In this document: positions 1-8,393 of the stretch, piece after piece | Layout of the letters: every line of letters starts with the position of its first letter | Numbering within the stretch: position 1 is the first letter of the stretch | Source of the DNA: Streptomyces thermodiastaticus | GTDB lineage: Bacteria > Actinomycetota > Actinomycetes > Streptomycetales > Streptomycetaceae | NCBI RefSeq assembly: GCF_014656135.1 | Contig: NZ_BNBV01000010.1 | Coordinates: 103,263-167,262 of the forward strand | Direction of reading: 5' to 3' | Length of the DNA: 64,000 nt | Translations under genes and position numbers: made by a program | Notes under the pieces: generated by a model | Told to the model about the DNA's origin: nothing | Databases searched by the model: none | Seen by the model: only the letters and a program-made list of their open reading frames with translations

Positions 1-482
1 TCACCGGCGAGCAGATCTTCACCCGTGTCGCCTGGGCACTGCGCCGCGCGGATCTCAATCTGCAGACGGCGAAGGAACGTCCTCTGCGAGAGATCGGCAT
101 ACCGGGTTCCCACTACTCGGTGCTGATCAGCCTGCAGGTCACCCCGGGGGTGACCGCGGCGGAACTCGCCCGCGTGATAGGCGTTACGCCCCAGGCGGTG
201 GCGCTGCTGGTCGCGAAGCTGACGGCAAGCGGCATGATCGAGCGCCGGACCCATCCGCGGCACCGCAGCGTCCAGGAACTGCATCTCACCGACGCCGGCC
301 GCGAAGAACTGGCGAAGGCCGAGTACATCGTCAGCGACCTCGAACGGCACATCCGCGACTCCCTGGGCGACAAGAGCTACCGGCAACTGCGCGAACTGCT
401 CGGTCAGGTCATCGACGAACTGCCCAACTGGGTTCCGCCACAGACGGACCGAGGCACAGTCGACCCGGCAGCCGATCAGTAG
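1..482 (+). CDS. MarR family transcriptional regulator (5' end outside window)
   Basis: The reading frame is open from base 3 to the TAG at 480-482, so the gene starts upstream of the window; the GTG at 120 is internal. The visible part has the MarR winged-helix layout: a helix with AELARVIGVTPQAVALLVAKL (about half of the visible protein) as recognition helix, then the wing with ERRTHPRHRS, then the LTDAGREEL segment typical of the family and a C-terminal dimerisation helix. MarR proteins bind palindromes and usually sense small phenolic or oxidising ligands. The target cannot be named because the neighbour upstream is not in view; what follows downstream is decayed DNA. Confidence 0.85.
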   Translation, partial: TGEQIFTRVAWALRRADLNLQTAKERPLREIGIPGSHYSVLISLQVTPGVTAAELARVIGVTPQAVALLVAKLTASGMIERRTHPRHRSVQELHLTDAGREELAKAEYIVSDLERHIRDSLGDKSYRQLRELLGQVIDELPNWVPPQTDRGTVDPAADQ

Positions 483-744
483 CCGCCCTGAGGCCCACCG
501 GCCGAGCCACCTCCGTTCGAGCGGAGCCACAACACGACGACAGGGCGGAGGCGCCATGGCCACACGCGGCAAAGCGTCCGCCGGACGGTGAGCCGGTGTG
601 GAGCGCGCGTTTGTCTTCTGAGCCGCTTTGACGGACTCATCGCCGGCTGTCGCTGACCGAGCTGAGCCGCCGGTCCGGTGTGCCGCTCAGCCCCGCCCGG
701 CTGGCCTCCCAGCTCATGAAGTGCGGGACCCCGGAGCGGGACGC

Positions 745-1010
745 GTCGGATCGATCCACGATCGGTGTGCGGCCGTACGAGACGGCGGCACTGTGGTTCT
801 CCGCGACGTCGCGACGTCGCGGCCGCCGCATGATCGTGCCGGATCGGGACTCGGGCGGCCCGGGAACGGTCAGGGTCCCACTTGAGCATGGCAATCGGGC
901 CGAGGGTCCCGCGACATGTCGTGCAGTTCCGCACACGGTCCGGTGCTGTCCCCCGGCGCTGTCGCGCAGGATGATGAAGGCGACGATGGCCTGCCCGGTG
1001 ATCGGGGGCG
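745..1010 (-). pseudogene. Acetyl-CoA synthetase C-terminal remnant, frameshifted
   Basis: Reading the minus strand, the frame ending near 745 contains PITGQAIVAFIILRD followed further on by SRSGTIMRRPRRRDVAEN, which match the last ~100 residues of AMP-forming acetyl-CoA synthetases (the second motif holds the acetylatable lysine loop, normally TRSGKIMRR). Between them the match moves to another minus frame (GPIAMLKWDPD, near 875-900), so at least two frameshifts are present. The K of the GKIMRR loop is T here. No ATPase or adenylation core remains nearby. This is a dead fragment. Confidence 0.6.
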
Positions 1011-1465
1011 TTTCACCAGCCAACCGCCCTATGCCTGCGCACTCTTCAGCACGGGCGTGCGGTACGGCTGCGCGCCCACCGACGTTCCATCGGCTCCGTT
1101 GCAGTCCCCGCTCGCCCCCGCAGCAGAGCATGAGCTTCTTCTCCGCGCAGATCCGCCTGAGGCGTTCGAGCATCGTCCTGCGCGTCGGAGCCGCCCTCCT
1201 CGTGCTGCTTCCCCAGGCCGTTGCGGAAACGGATGGTGCACGGGTGCCGGAACCCAGCCGGCCTGACACGCCACAGTGCTCGAACAAGCCCATTCCTGTG
1301 ACCAGCGGCTTCAAACAGCTTGGTCATCCGAGGGGCCCCCGTTCCACCAACGCCGCGAAACCGGCAGCACACTCCCTCAGCCGCAACATGGCGTCTCATC
1401 ACCTGAGAACGCTCGAACCCTCGCTCTGCCAATGCCTTCCAGATCTCGGGAAAAGCTCAGTTCGC
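1011..1465. other. Stretch without a recognisable gene
   Basis: Open frames exist on both strands because of the high GC content, but none has a ribosome binding site, family motifs or third-position bias that agrees with a protein I recognise. It lies between the acetyl-CoA synthetase remnant and the 3' end of a tetR gene and is best read as further decayed DNA. Bases 483-744 are likewise empty. Confidence 0.5.
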
Positions 1466-2119
1466 CTACTCCGTCGGCACGGCGGGCAACCTTCCGGTCA
1501 GGTAATGCTGGATGACAGGGCCCACACAGGCCACAAGTTGTTCGATGTCGGCCCTGGCCAGCGGCGCCACGCCAAGGATGTGGCGGCCGATGACCAGACC
1601 GGCCAGATGGCTCGCAGCGAGGGAGACTCGCAACTCGGGTCGGTCACGCCGTGAAGCGGCCACCAGCGGCCCCAGCAGGTGCGTCGCGAGGAACTGACCG
1701 AGTGCGTCGGCCGCGCCCTCGTCGGAGAATACGGAGCGGATCATCGCTGACAGCGGAGTGCGCACATTCTGGTCCCGCCACGCGGTCAGGAACAGGCGGA
1801 CCACGTGCTCGCCCATGTCGTCGGGATCGGTGCGGATGAGCGCGGAGACCTGGTCACGCAGGTGCAGGGGCAGCCTCAGTGTCGCGCCGAACAGGTCACG
1901 CTTGCTGCCGAAGTAGTGGATGACCAGGGCCGGGTTGACATCCGCGTCGGCGGCGATGGCGCGGATGGTGGTACTGGAGTAGGACCCCCGCGCGAAGTGC
2001 TGACGCGCCGAGTCGAGTATGCGGTCACGGGTCGTGGTGTCTCCGGCCCGCCGTCCCGCAGGACGGCCGACTCTTCGGCGCGGAGACGGTACGGGGGCGG
2101 TGGAATGCGGGTCACTCAC
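1466..2119 (-). CDS. TetR family transcriptional regulator
   Basis: A 217-aa protein. The N-terminal DNA-binding domain (about residues 30-76) has TRDRILDSARQHFA, then the helix-turn-helix with TTIRAIAADADVNPALVIHYFGSKRDLF, the standard TetR signature. The C-terminal part (80-217) is the helical ligand and dimer domain. It is divergent from the ABC exporter operon that starts at 2271, the classic arrangement for a local repressor of a drug or toxin efflux system. The AT-rich stretch at 2130-2140 is unusual for this GC-rich DNA and is likely part of its promoter. Ligand unknown. Confidence 0.9.
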   Translation of the reverse strand: MSDPHSTAPVPSPRRRVGRPAGRRAGDTTTRDRILDSARQHFARGSYSSTTIRAIAADADVNPALVIHYFGSKRDLFGATLRLPLHLRDQVSALIRTDPDDMGEHVVRLFLTAWRDQNVRTPLSAMIRSVFSDEGAADALGQFLATHLLGPLVAASRRDRPELRVSLAASHLAGLVIGRHILGVAPLARADIEQLVACVGPVIQHYLTGRLPAVPTE

Positions 2120-2129
2120 ACAGAGATCG

Positions 2130-2214
2130 TAATTAATTAAACGCCAGTTGCAATAGTTCGGACGCTGTTCCTACGCTGACGGCCTCTCAGGCGCAAGCCG
2201 CCTGGGACGGTCAG
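2130..2214. promoter_or_regulatory. Divergent tetR / ABC exporter promoter region with nested inverted repeat
   Basis: The palindrome TAATTAATTA is at 2130-2139. TTGCAA (2149-2154) and TACGCT (2173-2178), 18 nt apart, could be a promoter for the exporter. A nested inverted repeat follows: outer arms CTGAC (2176-2180) and GTCAG (2210-2214), inner arms CAGGCG (2188-2193) and CGCCTG (2199-2204). It could be the TetR operator or a 5' leader hairpin; the sequence alone does not decide. Confidence 0.4.
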
Positions 2215-2270
2215 AGTTGGGCACGCCCCGCTCTTCTGGGTGCGGTGTACAGAACAAGGCGGTGGGCCCG

Positions 2271-3329
2271 GTGTGGGCGATGATCCTCAAAGAGTTTCTG
2301 GAGTTGCGGCGGGACCGGCGGACGATGGTGATGATCATCGCCCTGCCGCTCGTGCTCCTGGTCGTCTTCGGCTACGCGGCCAACTTCAAGGTCACCGACG
2401 TGCCGACATACGTAGTCGGCCCCAAGGCCGAGCAGGTCGCCGCCCAGCTCAGGGCACCGTTCGATGTCCAGAGGATCGACCCTGACGACACGGAACAGGA
2501 CGGTAAGGACGCGCTGCGCTCGCAGGACGCGGGCGCGGTCGTGGTGACCACGGACGCAGCTGGACCCTCGACGGTCCTCATCGACGGGTCGAACCAGTTC
2601 GCCGGGCAGTCCGCCGCCGCGGCGGCGCTGGCCACCAACGGCATGCTGAAGCCCGAGGTCCTGTACAACCCGGACCTCAAGACGTCCTGGGTGATGGTCC
2701 CCGCCCTGGTCGGCATGATCATGGCGTTCATCGGGACGATCATCACTGCCATCGGCCTGGTACGGGAACGGCAGGCGGGCACACTGGAACAGCTCGCGGT
2801 GATGCCGTTCAAGGCCTCCGACGTCATCGTGGGCAAGATCGTGCCCTACTTCGTCCTCGCCGCCTTCGACATGATCCTGGTGACAGTCCTGGGCTGCCTG
2901 CTCTTCGGCGTGCCCTTCACGGGCAACGCCCTCGTGCTCGCCCTCGGCGCCGCCCTGTTCCTCTTCACCGTCCTCGGCCTCGGCGTGCTGATCTCGTCGG
3001 TATCCCAGAACCAGGGCCAGGCCATGCAGATGGCACTGATGACAATGCTGCCGCAGATCCTGCTCTCAGGAATGATCTTCCCGCTGTCGGCCATGGCAGC
3101 GGGAGTGCGCTGGATCGGCTACCTCTTCCCGCTCACCTACTTCAACATGATCTCCAACGGCGTCATGCTCCGGGACGCCCCACTCCCCTCGCTCGCCATA
3201 CCCCTGGGTGTGCTGGCCGGTATGGCCCTGCTGGTGTTCACCGCCGCCGTGCTCCGTTTCCGCCGCGACCTCGCACCAGCCGCACCCAAGGCCGCCCGCA
3301 CCCCCGCCACGGCCAGGAGCGCGCGATGA
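2271..3329 (+). CDS. ABC-2 type transporter permease
   Basis: Membrane subunit of an ABC-2 exporter. I place the start at GTG 2271 because AAGGCGG (2256-2262) is 8 nt upstream and the protein then begins with the usual short cytoplasmic lead (VWAMILKEFLELRRDRR) before the first membrane helix (TMVMIIALPLVLLVVFGYA). A longer frame from 2217 has no ribosome binding site. A ~120-residue extracytoplasmic loop follows TM1, and five more hydrophobic segments occupy the C-terminal half, with the GLVRERQAGTLEQLAVMP stretch typical of the YadH/YhhJ type. The stop overlaps the next ATG by 4 nt (ATGA), so permease and ATPase are translationally coupled. Confidence 0.88.
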   Translation: MWAMILKEFLELRRDRRTMVMIIALPLVLLVVFGYAANFKVTDVPTYVVGPKAEQVAAQLRAPFDVQRIDPDDTEQDGKDALRSQDAGAVVVTTDAAGPSTVLIDGSNQFAGQSAAAAALATNGMLKPEVLYNPDLKTSWVMVPALVGMIMAFIGTIITAIGLVRERQAGTLEQLAVMPFKASDVIVGKIVPYFVLAAFDMILVTVLGCLLFGVPFTGNALVLALGAALFLFTVLGLGVLISSVSQNQGQAMQMALMTMLPQILLSGMIFPLSAMAAGVRWIGYLFPLTYFNMISNGVMLRDAPLPSLAIPLGVLAGMALLVFTAAVLRFRRDLAPAAPKAARTPATARSAR

Positions 3330-4171
3330 CCCACACGGACACGGCTCCAATGGCCTGGGGAACGAACAAGGTCACCGTCACCTTCGGGAACACCACCGCC
3401 CTGCGCGAAGTCACACTCGACGCGATACCCGGCCAGGTCACCGCCGTCGTGGGCGGGGACGGCGCCGGCAAGACCACCCTGCTGCGCACCCTCGTCGGCC
3501 GGATCCGCCCGCAGTCGGGGCAGGTGAGCGCACCCGCATCGACGGACTGCGGGTTCATGCCCACCGGCGCCTCCGGCGTGTGGCAGGAACTCACCGTCGA
3601 CGAGAACATCGATTTCGTCGCCGCCGCCCACCATCTCACCGGCCGCGAACTCGCCCGGCGGCGCGCGGAACTGCTGACCGCAGCGGGCCTCGAGAAGGCC
3701 ACCGACCGTCTGGCCGGCGCCCTCTCCGGTGGCATGCGCCAGAAGCTCGCCTTCTGCCTGGCGATTCTGCACCAGCCCAGGCTGCTGATCCTTGACGAAC
3801 CGAGCACCGGCGTCGACCCGGTCAGCCGCGTCGACCTGTGGCGGCTGATCTCCAGAGCGGCCGCAGGCGGCGCCGCGGTCGTCATGTCCACCACCTACCT
3901 GGACGAGGCGGAACGCTCCTCCACCTGCATCGTCCTGAACCGAGGCAAGGCACTGGCCTCGGGATCGCCCCAGACGATACTGACCCACGTGCCCGGCACC
4001 GTCACCACCGGAACAGCACCATCCGGGCCTCCGGAACTGTCCTGGCGCCGCGGTCGGCAGACCCGCTCCTGGCACGCCGGTCCCGCTCGCCCGGGAGAAC
4101 AGCCGATCCTGGCCGACATGGAGGACACCGTCATCGCCCTCGCCCTCGCCGACCAGCGCCAGGAGTCCTGA
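3326..4171 (+). CDS. ABC transporter ATP-binding protein, first half-site (H-loop His missing)
   Basis: A 281-aa nucleotide-binding subunit. Walker A is GGDGAGKT (43-50), the signature LSGGM is intact (133-137) and Walker B is LLILDE (153-158). The H-loop, normally a His before Y(M/L)DEAE, reads STTYLDEAE, so Thr190 replaces the histidine. This and the GxDGAGKT Walker A resemble the first nucleotide-binding domain of RbbA/YhiH-type transporters, in which the two domains are fused. Here they are separate genes: the next ATPase starts 1 nt after this stop. Its role would be as the non-hydrolysing partner that supplies a good signature motif to the other subunit. Confidence 0.88.
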   Translation: MTHTDTAPMAWGTNKVTVTFGNTTALREVTLDAIPGQVTAVVGGDGAGKTTLLRTLVGRIRPQSGQVSAPASTDCGFMPTGASGVWQELTVDENIDFVAAAHHLTGRELARRRAELLTAAGLEKATDRLAGALSGGMRQKLAFCLAILHQPRLLILDEPSTGVDPVSRVDLWRLISRAAAGGAAVVMSTTYLDEAERSSTCIVLNRGKALASGSPQTILTHVPGTVTTGTAPSGPPELSWRRGRQTRSWHAGPARPGEQPILADMEDTVIALALADQRQES

Positions 4172-4172
4172 C

Positions 4173-5066
4173 ATGAGCGCAAACCCCACCTCCGGTGCAC
4201 CGGAGGCCCTGCTCGTCGCCGATCACGTCACCAAGCGCTTCGGCACCTTCACCGCCGTCGACGACGTGTCCATGCACGTGGAGCCGGGCGAGATCGTCGG
4301 CCTGCTCGGCGCCAACGGCGCCGGCAAGACCACCCTCATCCGCACTCTCCTCGGCTTGGCCGTCCCCACCGAGGGCCGAGTCCTCGCCTTCGGCCGCACC
4401 CCGGACCGGACCACTCGCCGACGGCTCGGCTACGTCCCCCAGGGCCTGGGCCTGTGGGGCACCCTCACCGTCGCCGAGAACATCTCCTTCGCCTGCGCCG
4501 CGTTCGAGTCCGCGCCGCCGGCCCTGGACCCGGCCCTGGACGCGGTACAGGACCGGCTCGTCGCCGACATCGGCCTGGGCCTGCAGCGCCAGCTCGCCTT
4601 CGCCCTCGCCCTCGCGCACCGGCCCGCCCTGCTCGTCCTGGACGAACCCACCTCCGGCGTCGAGCCGCTGGCCCGGGCCCGACTGTGGGAAACGGTCCAC
4701 GCACAGGCCGACGCGGGCACCGGAGTCCTCGTCACCACGCATTACATGCAGGAGGCCCAGCAGTGCGACCGGCTGGTGCTGATGTCGCGCGGCCGGGCCG
4801 TCGCCGCCGGCACGGAAGACGAGATCATCGGCGACACCACGGCCTGCGAGGTCGAGACCGACGACTGGGCCGCGACCTTCGCCGCCCTGGACAAGGCCGG
4901 CCTGCCCGTCACCCTCACCGGCACCCGCGTCCGTCTCGCCGACACCACGTCCGACACCGTCCGCAAGGCACTGGAGTCAGCCGGCCTCACAGGCGAAGTC
5001 CACGAGGTCAAGGCCACCCTCGAGGAGAAGATGACCGTCATCGACCGGGCGCCAGCCAACGCCTGA
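4173..5066 (+). CDS. ABC transporter ATP-binding protein, second half-site (signature motif degenerate)
   Basis: A 297-aa nucleotide-binding subunit. Walker A GANGAGKT (46-53), Walker B LLVLDE (153-158) and H-loop TTHYMQEA (His190) are intact, but the signature position reads IGLGL (133-137) instead of LSGGQ. It therefore complements the preceding ATPase, which has a good signature and a bad H-loop. The C-terminal ~90 residues form the extra domain common in ABC-2 drug-export ATPases. Third gene of the operon 2271-5066, probably controlled by the divergent TetR. The exported substrate is unknown; hydrophobic drugs or an own product are the usual cargo. Confidence 0.88.
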   Translation: MSANPTSGAPEALLVADHVTKRFGTFTAVDDVSMHVEPGEIVGLLGANGAGKTTLIRTLLGLAVPTEGRVLAFGRTPDRTTRRRLGYVPQGLGLWGTLTVAENISFACAAFESAPPALDPALDAVQDRLVADIGLGLQRQLAFALALAHRPALLVLDEPTSGVEPLARARLWETVHAQADAGTGVLVTTHYMQEAQQCDRLVLMSRGRAVAAGTEDEIIGDTTACEVETDDWAATFAALDKAGLPVTLTGTRVRLADTTSDTVRKALESAGLTGEVHEVKATLEEKMTVIDRAPANA

Positions 5067-5068
5067 GG

Positions 5069-5440
5069 CCGCGTATCCTGGTCAGCGGGGTCGGCGGAGG
5101 TTACGCGGTCCACCTCGCCCACTACGCCGGTGCCGAGGTCACCGCCAATGCCAGCCCCCGCAGCATCGACCGTGTCCTTGCCTACGGGGCCGGCCGACCA
5201 CGTCGTTGATCGGCACCACCCCGCCCGGCAGGGAAGCCGACCCCGGCATGAGGGTCGTACGGATGGCCGTCCGCAGCGAGCGGGGCAGTTGACCCAACTG
5301 CTGGACTGTGGCGCCTCGCGAACCCTGCGGATCAACACGGACCACCGCCCCCTGGCCGACATCCTGGCCGACATCCTGGCCGTCCACTACGAGGCCGCGC
5401 AGGGCCGGTTGGTCGGCAAGACCGTCCTCATTGCCTGGTA
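5069..5440 (+). pseudogene. NADP-dependent MDR oxidoreductase remnant
   Basis: Three bases after the ATPase stop, the frame reads RILVSGVGGGYAVHLA then GAEVTANASPRSIDRVLAYGAG, which is the Rossmann part of zinc-binding or quinone-type medium-chain dehydrogenases. After AYGA a duplicated GCCG shifts the frame; the expected ADHVVDRH continues in the next frame. Later, SERGQLTQLLDC and HYEAAQGRLVGKTVLIA match the C-terminus of the same family. A 12-bp unit (CTGGCCGACATC) is tandemly duplicated at 5352-5375. The catalytic N-terminal half is gone. It abuts an IS fragment, which probably caused or followed the loss. Confidence 0.7.
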
Positions 5441-5875
5441 CCGCAACGATAGTTGCTGTGACTGGTGGCTAGGTCAGGGGCTGTGTCCGCGTCGTTTGCA
5501 GTGGCTGGTGCGGGCCTGGTGTGTCGTCGGCGACGCCAGGCCGACCAGTGCACGACGTGCTCGACGGGTGTGGCTCGGCGGTCGGTGAGACGGATGATCA
5601 GCCGTCGTATCTCGGCGAGGTAGAGGTGCACGAGTTCGAAGGATCCGTTTCTGCTTTGTCCGCATCCAGCTGCCGAGCTCGCAGGACGGTCAGGCATGCG
5701 TGAGCGGCCATGGTGAGGGTCATGTGACGGTGCCAGCCGGGATAGCGGCGGACCTGGTAGTCGTCCGGGCCGCATTCCTGCTTCGCGCTCCGGAAGCACT
5801 CCTCGATGGCCCACTCCCGGTGTCCGGCGAGGCGCCCGGGGAGTCGGCGACGACGCGCTGCAAGCGTCTCCACCA
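5441..5875 (-). mobile_element. IS701-family transposase, C-terminal fragment with frameshift
   Basis: On the minus strand the frame contains REWAIEECFRSAKQECG, then DDYQVRRYPGWHRHMTLTMA and AHACLTVLRARQLDADK, which is the C-terminal third of IS701-type DDE transposases, including the conserved Glu region. The final part (VHLYLAEIRRLIIRLT and VEHVVHWSAWRRRRH) is in another frame, so there is a frameshift near 5660. The N-terminal two thirds and at least one terminal repeat are missing. The junctions fall inside an oxidoreductase remnant on one side and a GNAT remnant on the other. Inactive. Confidence 0.75.
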
Positions 5876-6094
5876 CTGGACCTCGTACCCGGCGTGCCCT
5901 CCGTGGCCGACTACCGCAGCCTGCGTACCCGCAGCGGGCTGAGCGACAAGTCTCTCGAGGGTGCTGCGATCGGCTTGGCTCACACCTGGTACGGCGTCGT
6001 GGTGCGGCACGATGGCCGCCCCGTCGGCATGGGGCGGATCGTCGGGGACGGGGTCGCCGTGACGCCGACCCCCGGATCCTCGCTGCGGGAGTGA
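5876..6094 (+). pseudogene. GNAT N-acetyltransferase fragment
   Basis: From about 5876 the frame reads DLVPGVPSVADYRSLR, then GLSDKSLEGAAIGLAHTWYG and VVVRHDGRPVGMGRIVGDG, a good match to the first ~60 residues of small GNAT acetyltransferases. It has no start codon of its own; the 5' end is cut where the IS fragment begins. After GDG, where the acetyl-CoA-binding strand should follow, the sequence loses similarity and stops at 6094. Both ends are therefore truncated. Confidence 0.65.
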
Positions 6095-6165
6095 CCTGTC
6101 CCCGGCTTTGTCGCCGTGCGTGATGATGGATCGGCTGGTTCTCGCCACACTCGGGAGGGGCTGGG

Positions 6166-6783
6166 ATGACGGACGGCTTCAAGCGCCGCAAGCAGAGCCG
6201 GTGGGGTGAGGGGGCCGCGCTGCGGGACGAGATCCTGGACGCCGCCGCGCGGCTGCTCGCGCAGTCGGGGCGGGAAGGCGACTTGTCGCTGCGTGCGGTC
6301 GCCCGGGAGGTCGGTATCTCCGCCCCCAGCATCTACCTGCACTTCAAGGACCGCCGGGATCTGGTGGAGGCCGTGACGCAGCAGGCCTACGACCGGCTGG
6401 TGGCGGAACTGGACCGGGCCAGGAAGCTCGGCGACGCGGACGGGCCTCACGAGGCCTTGCGCGCGATGGTGCGGTGCTACTGCCGGTTCGCGTTGGACAA
6501 CCCCCGTCAGTACCGGCTGATGTTCGGCATCGAGCGGGTGGAGGTCGACCGTGAGGACGCCCGGACGCATCCCCTGCACGCGGTGATGGCGGCCTGGACG
6601 GAGGCGGTCGCCGCCTGCCGGGACGGCGGGAGTGCCGGGGCGGGAGCCGATCGGGTGGCGCGGCTGCTGTGGTCGTCGGTGCACGGCATGGTGGCGATGT
6701 CGATGACGGTGCCGTTCGCGGTGGACCCGCAGCGGATGGAGGAGATGGCGCAGGATCTGCTCGGTCTCGCCCTGGCCAGGTGA
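6166..6783 (+). CDS. TetR family transcriptional regulator (likely repressor of the P450 unit)
   Basis: A 205-aa regulator. The N-terminal domain has LRDEILDAAARLLAQSG, then the helix-turn-helix LSLRAVAREVGISAPSIYLH and FKDRRDLVEAV. The C-terminal half (RYYC-like CRFALDNPRQYRLMFGI, then SVHGMVAMSM) is the WHG-type TetR_C domain. GAGGGG precedes the ATG. It is co-directional with the P450 115 nt downstream, and the gap contains a perfect 15-bp inverted repeat that suits a TetR dimer, so it probably represses the P450-ferredoxin pair. Inducer unknown. Confidence 0.9.
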   Translation: MTDGFKRRKQSRWGEGAALRDEILDAAARLLAQSGREGDLSLRAVAREVGISAPSIYLHFKDRRDLVEAVTQQAYDRLVAELDRARKLGDADGPHEALRAMVRCYCRFALDNPRQYRLMFGIERVEVDREDARTHPLHAVMAAWTEAVAACRDGGSAGAGADRVARLLWSSVHGMVAMSMTVPFAVDPQRMEEMAQDLLGLALAR

Positions 6784-6847
6784 CCGGGAACTGTCCGGAT
6801 GCGGTAGGCCCGGCCGCCACTCTCCGCTTACATCGTTGCCCTAGGCA

Positions 6848-6862
6848 CCTAACGGTGTTAGG
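6848..6862. promoter_or_regulatory. Probable TetR operator in the P450 promoter
   Basis: Perfect inverted repeat CCTAAC-GGT-GTTAGG. TTGCCC at 6836-6841 could be a -35 element, which would place the palindrome across the -10 region, 36 nt ahead of the P450 ATG. Operators of this CTAAC..GTTAG type are common for TetR proteins in Streptomyces. Confidence 0.7.
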
Positions 6863-6898
6863 AAAGAGCCGACGGCGATTCCCCCCACGGAGGCAGGC

Positions 6899-8128
6899 AT
6901 GACCGAGACACTGCCGGACACCCCGGCTCAGCTCCCCGAACACCCGATGCCCAGGGCAGCCGGCTGCCCGTTCGATCCGCCGCCGGCGCTGCGGGAGCTG
7001 CAGTCCAGCAGCCCGATCTCCCGGGTGCGCATCTGGGACGGCACGACCCCTTGGCTGATCACGCGCTACGACCATGTGCGCACCCTGCTCGGCGACCCGC
7101 GGGTGAGCGCCGACACGACCCGCAGCGGCTATCCGCACCGCAACGCCGCGATGCTGGCGCGGGAGCAGGACCAGCGCACGTTCCTCACCATGGACGACCC
7201 GGAGCACGCCCGGCTGCGCCGGATGGTGACCGGACCGTTCGCCATCAGGAAGATGGAGCAGCTGCGGCCAGACGTGCAGCAGATCGTCGACGACCTGATC
7301 GACGAGATGCTCGCCGGCCCGAATCCCACCGATCTGGTCACGGCGTTCGCGCTCCCCGTGCCGAGCCTGGTCATCTGCCGGCTGCTCGGGGTGCCCTACA
7401 GCGATCACGACCTGTTCCAGCGCAACACACAGGTGATCGTCCGCCGCACGTCGACCCCGGAGGAGGTGGCGGGAGCCACCCGGACGCTCACCGACTACCT
7501 CGACGACCTGCTCACCGTCAAGCGGAAGAAGCCCGAGGACGACCTGTTGTCCAAGCTCGCCACCGAACGCGTGGAGACGGGCGAGATGACACAGCGCGAG
7601 GCCGCCCGCATGGGTGTCCTGCTGCTCAGCGCCGGCCATGAGACCACCGCGAACATGATCGCGCTGGGCACCGTCGCTCTGCTGGAGCACCCCGAGCAGC
7701 TCGCCCTGCTCCGCGAGTCCGAGGACCCCGCCGTCGCCGCACGGGCCGTCGAGGAGCTGCTGCGCTACCTCACCATCACGCACTCCGGGCGGCGCCGCGT
7801 AGCCACGGCGGACATCGAGATCGGCGGCCAGGTCATCCGCGCCGGCGACGGGATCATCCTGGCGACCGACATCGCCAACCGGGACCCGGAGCACTTCCCC
7901 GACCCCGACCGGCTCGACATCACCCGTGACGCGCGCCGCCACGTCGCCTTCGGCTACGGCGTGCACCAGTGCCTCGGCCAGCCCCTGGCCCGCGTCGAAC
8001 TGCAGGTCGTCTACAGCACCCTGTACCGCCGCATCCCCACCCTCGCCCTGGCGACGGACGCCGACGAGCTGCAGTTCAAGCACGACGGCCTCGTCTACGG
8101 CGTCTACGAGCTTCCCGTCACCTGGTAA
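6899..8128 (+). CDS. Cytochrome P450, CYP105-like
   Basis: A 409-aa soluble class I P450 that uses O2 and electrons from a ferredoxin to hydroxylate a small molecule. Family marks are all present: I-helix AGHETT (245-250) with the acid/Thr pair, ExxR in the K helix (E286-R289), and the heme loop FGYGVHQCLGQ with the axial Cys358. GGAGG (6889-6893) precedes the ATG. The 3Fe-4S ferredoxin gene 33 nt downstream is its likely redox partner, and the upstream TetR its regulator. CYP105 enzymes act on xenobiotics or on antibiotic intermediates. No biosynthetic genes lie near, so a detoxification role is more likely. Confidence 0.95.
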   Translation: MTETLPDTPAQLPEHPMPRAAGCPFDPPPALRELQSSSPISRVRIWDGTTPWLITRYDHVRTLLGDPRVSADTTRSGYPHRNAAMLAREQDQRTFLTMDDPEHARLRRMVTGPFAIRKMEQLRPDVQQIVDDLIDEMLAGPNPTDLVTAFALPVPSLVICRLLGVPYSDHDLFQRNTQVIVRRTSTPEEVAGATRTLTDYLDDLLTVKRKKPEDDLLSKLATERVETGEMTQREAARMGVLLLSAGHETTANMIALGTVALLEHPEQLALLRESEDPAVAARAVEELLRYLTITHSGRRRVATADIEIGGQVIRAGDGIILATDIANRDPEHFPDPDRLDITRDARRHVAFGYGVHQCLGQPLARVELQVVYSTLYRRIPTLALATDADELQFKHDGLVYGVYELPVTW

Positions 8129-8161
8129 CTCCCCCCACCCCCAGCGGAAACGAGGCACCTC

Positions 8162-8356
8162 ATGCACGTGCACATCGACCAGCCGAAGTGTGTCGCCTCC
8201 GGACAGTGCGTCCTGATGGCTCCGGACGTGTTCGACCAGGACGACGACGGCATCGTCGAGCTGCTCACCGACCGTCCCGGCCCCGAACACCACGACGGGG
8301 TCCGGGAAGCCGCCGCGGTCTGCCCGGCCGCGGCGATCCGGCTGGAGGAAGGGTGA
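8162..8356 (+). CDS. 3Fe-4S ferredoxin, P450 partner
   Basis: A 64-aa acidic ferredoxin. The cluster ligands are Cys10, Cys16 and Cys54 (the last in VCPAAAI); the fourth cysteine of 4Fe-4S ferredoxins is absent, which is the pattern of the P450-linked 3Fe-4S type such as those encoded behind CYP105 genes. It lies 33 nt after the P450 and would pass electrons from a ferredoxin reductase encoded elsewhere. A strong hairpin follows. Confidence 0.93.
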   Translation: MHVHIDQPKCVASGQCVLMAPDVFDQDDDGIVELLTDRPGPEHHDGVREAAAVCPAAAIRLEEG

Positions 8357-8393
8357 CCACCGCTCCCCCGGTACGTCCCTGGTGATCACGGTC

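Noticed and set aside
5130..5588. Plus-strand 152-codon frame as a real gene
   Set aside because: It starts inside the MDR remnant, matches only the C-terminal remnant in part and then runs into the antisense IS fragment.
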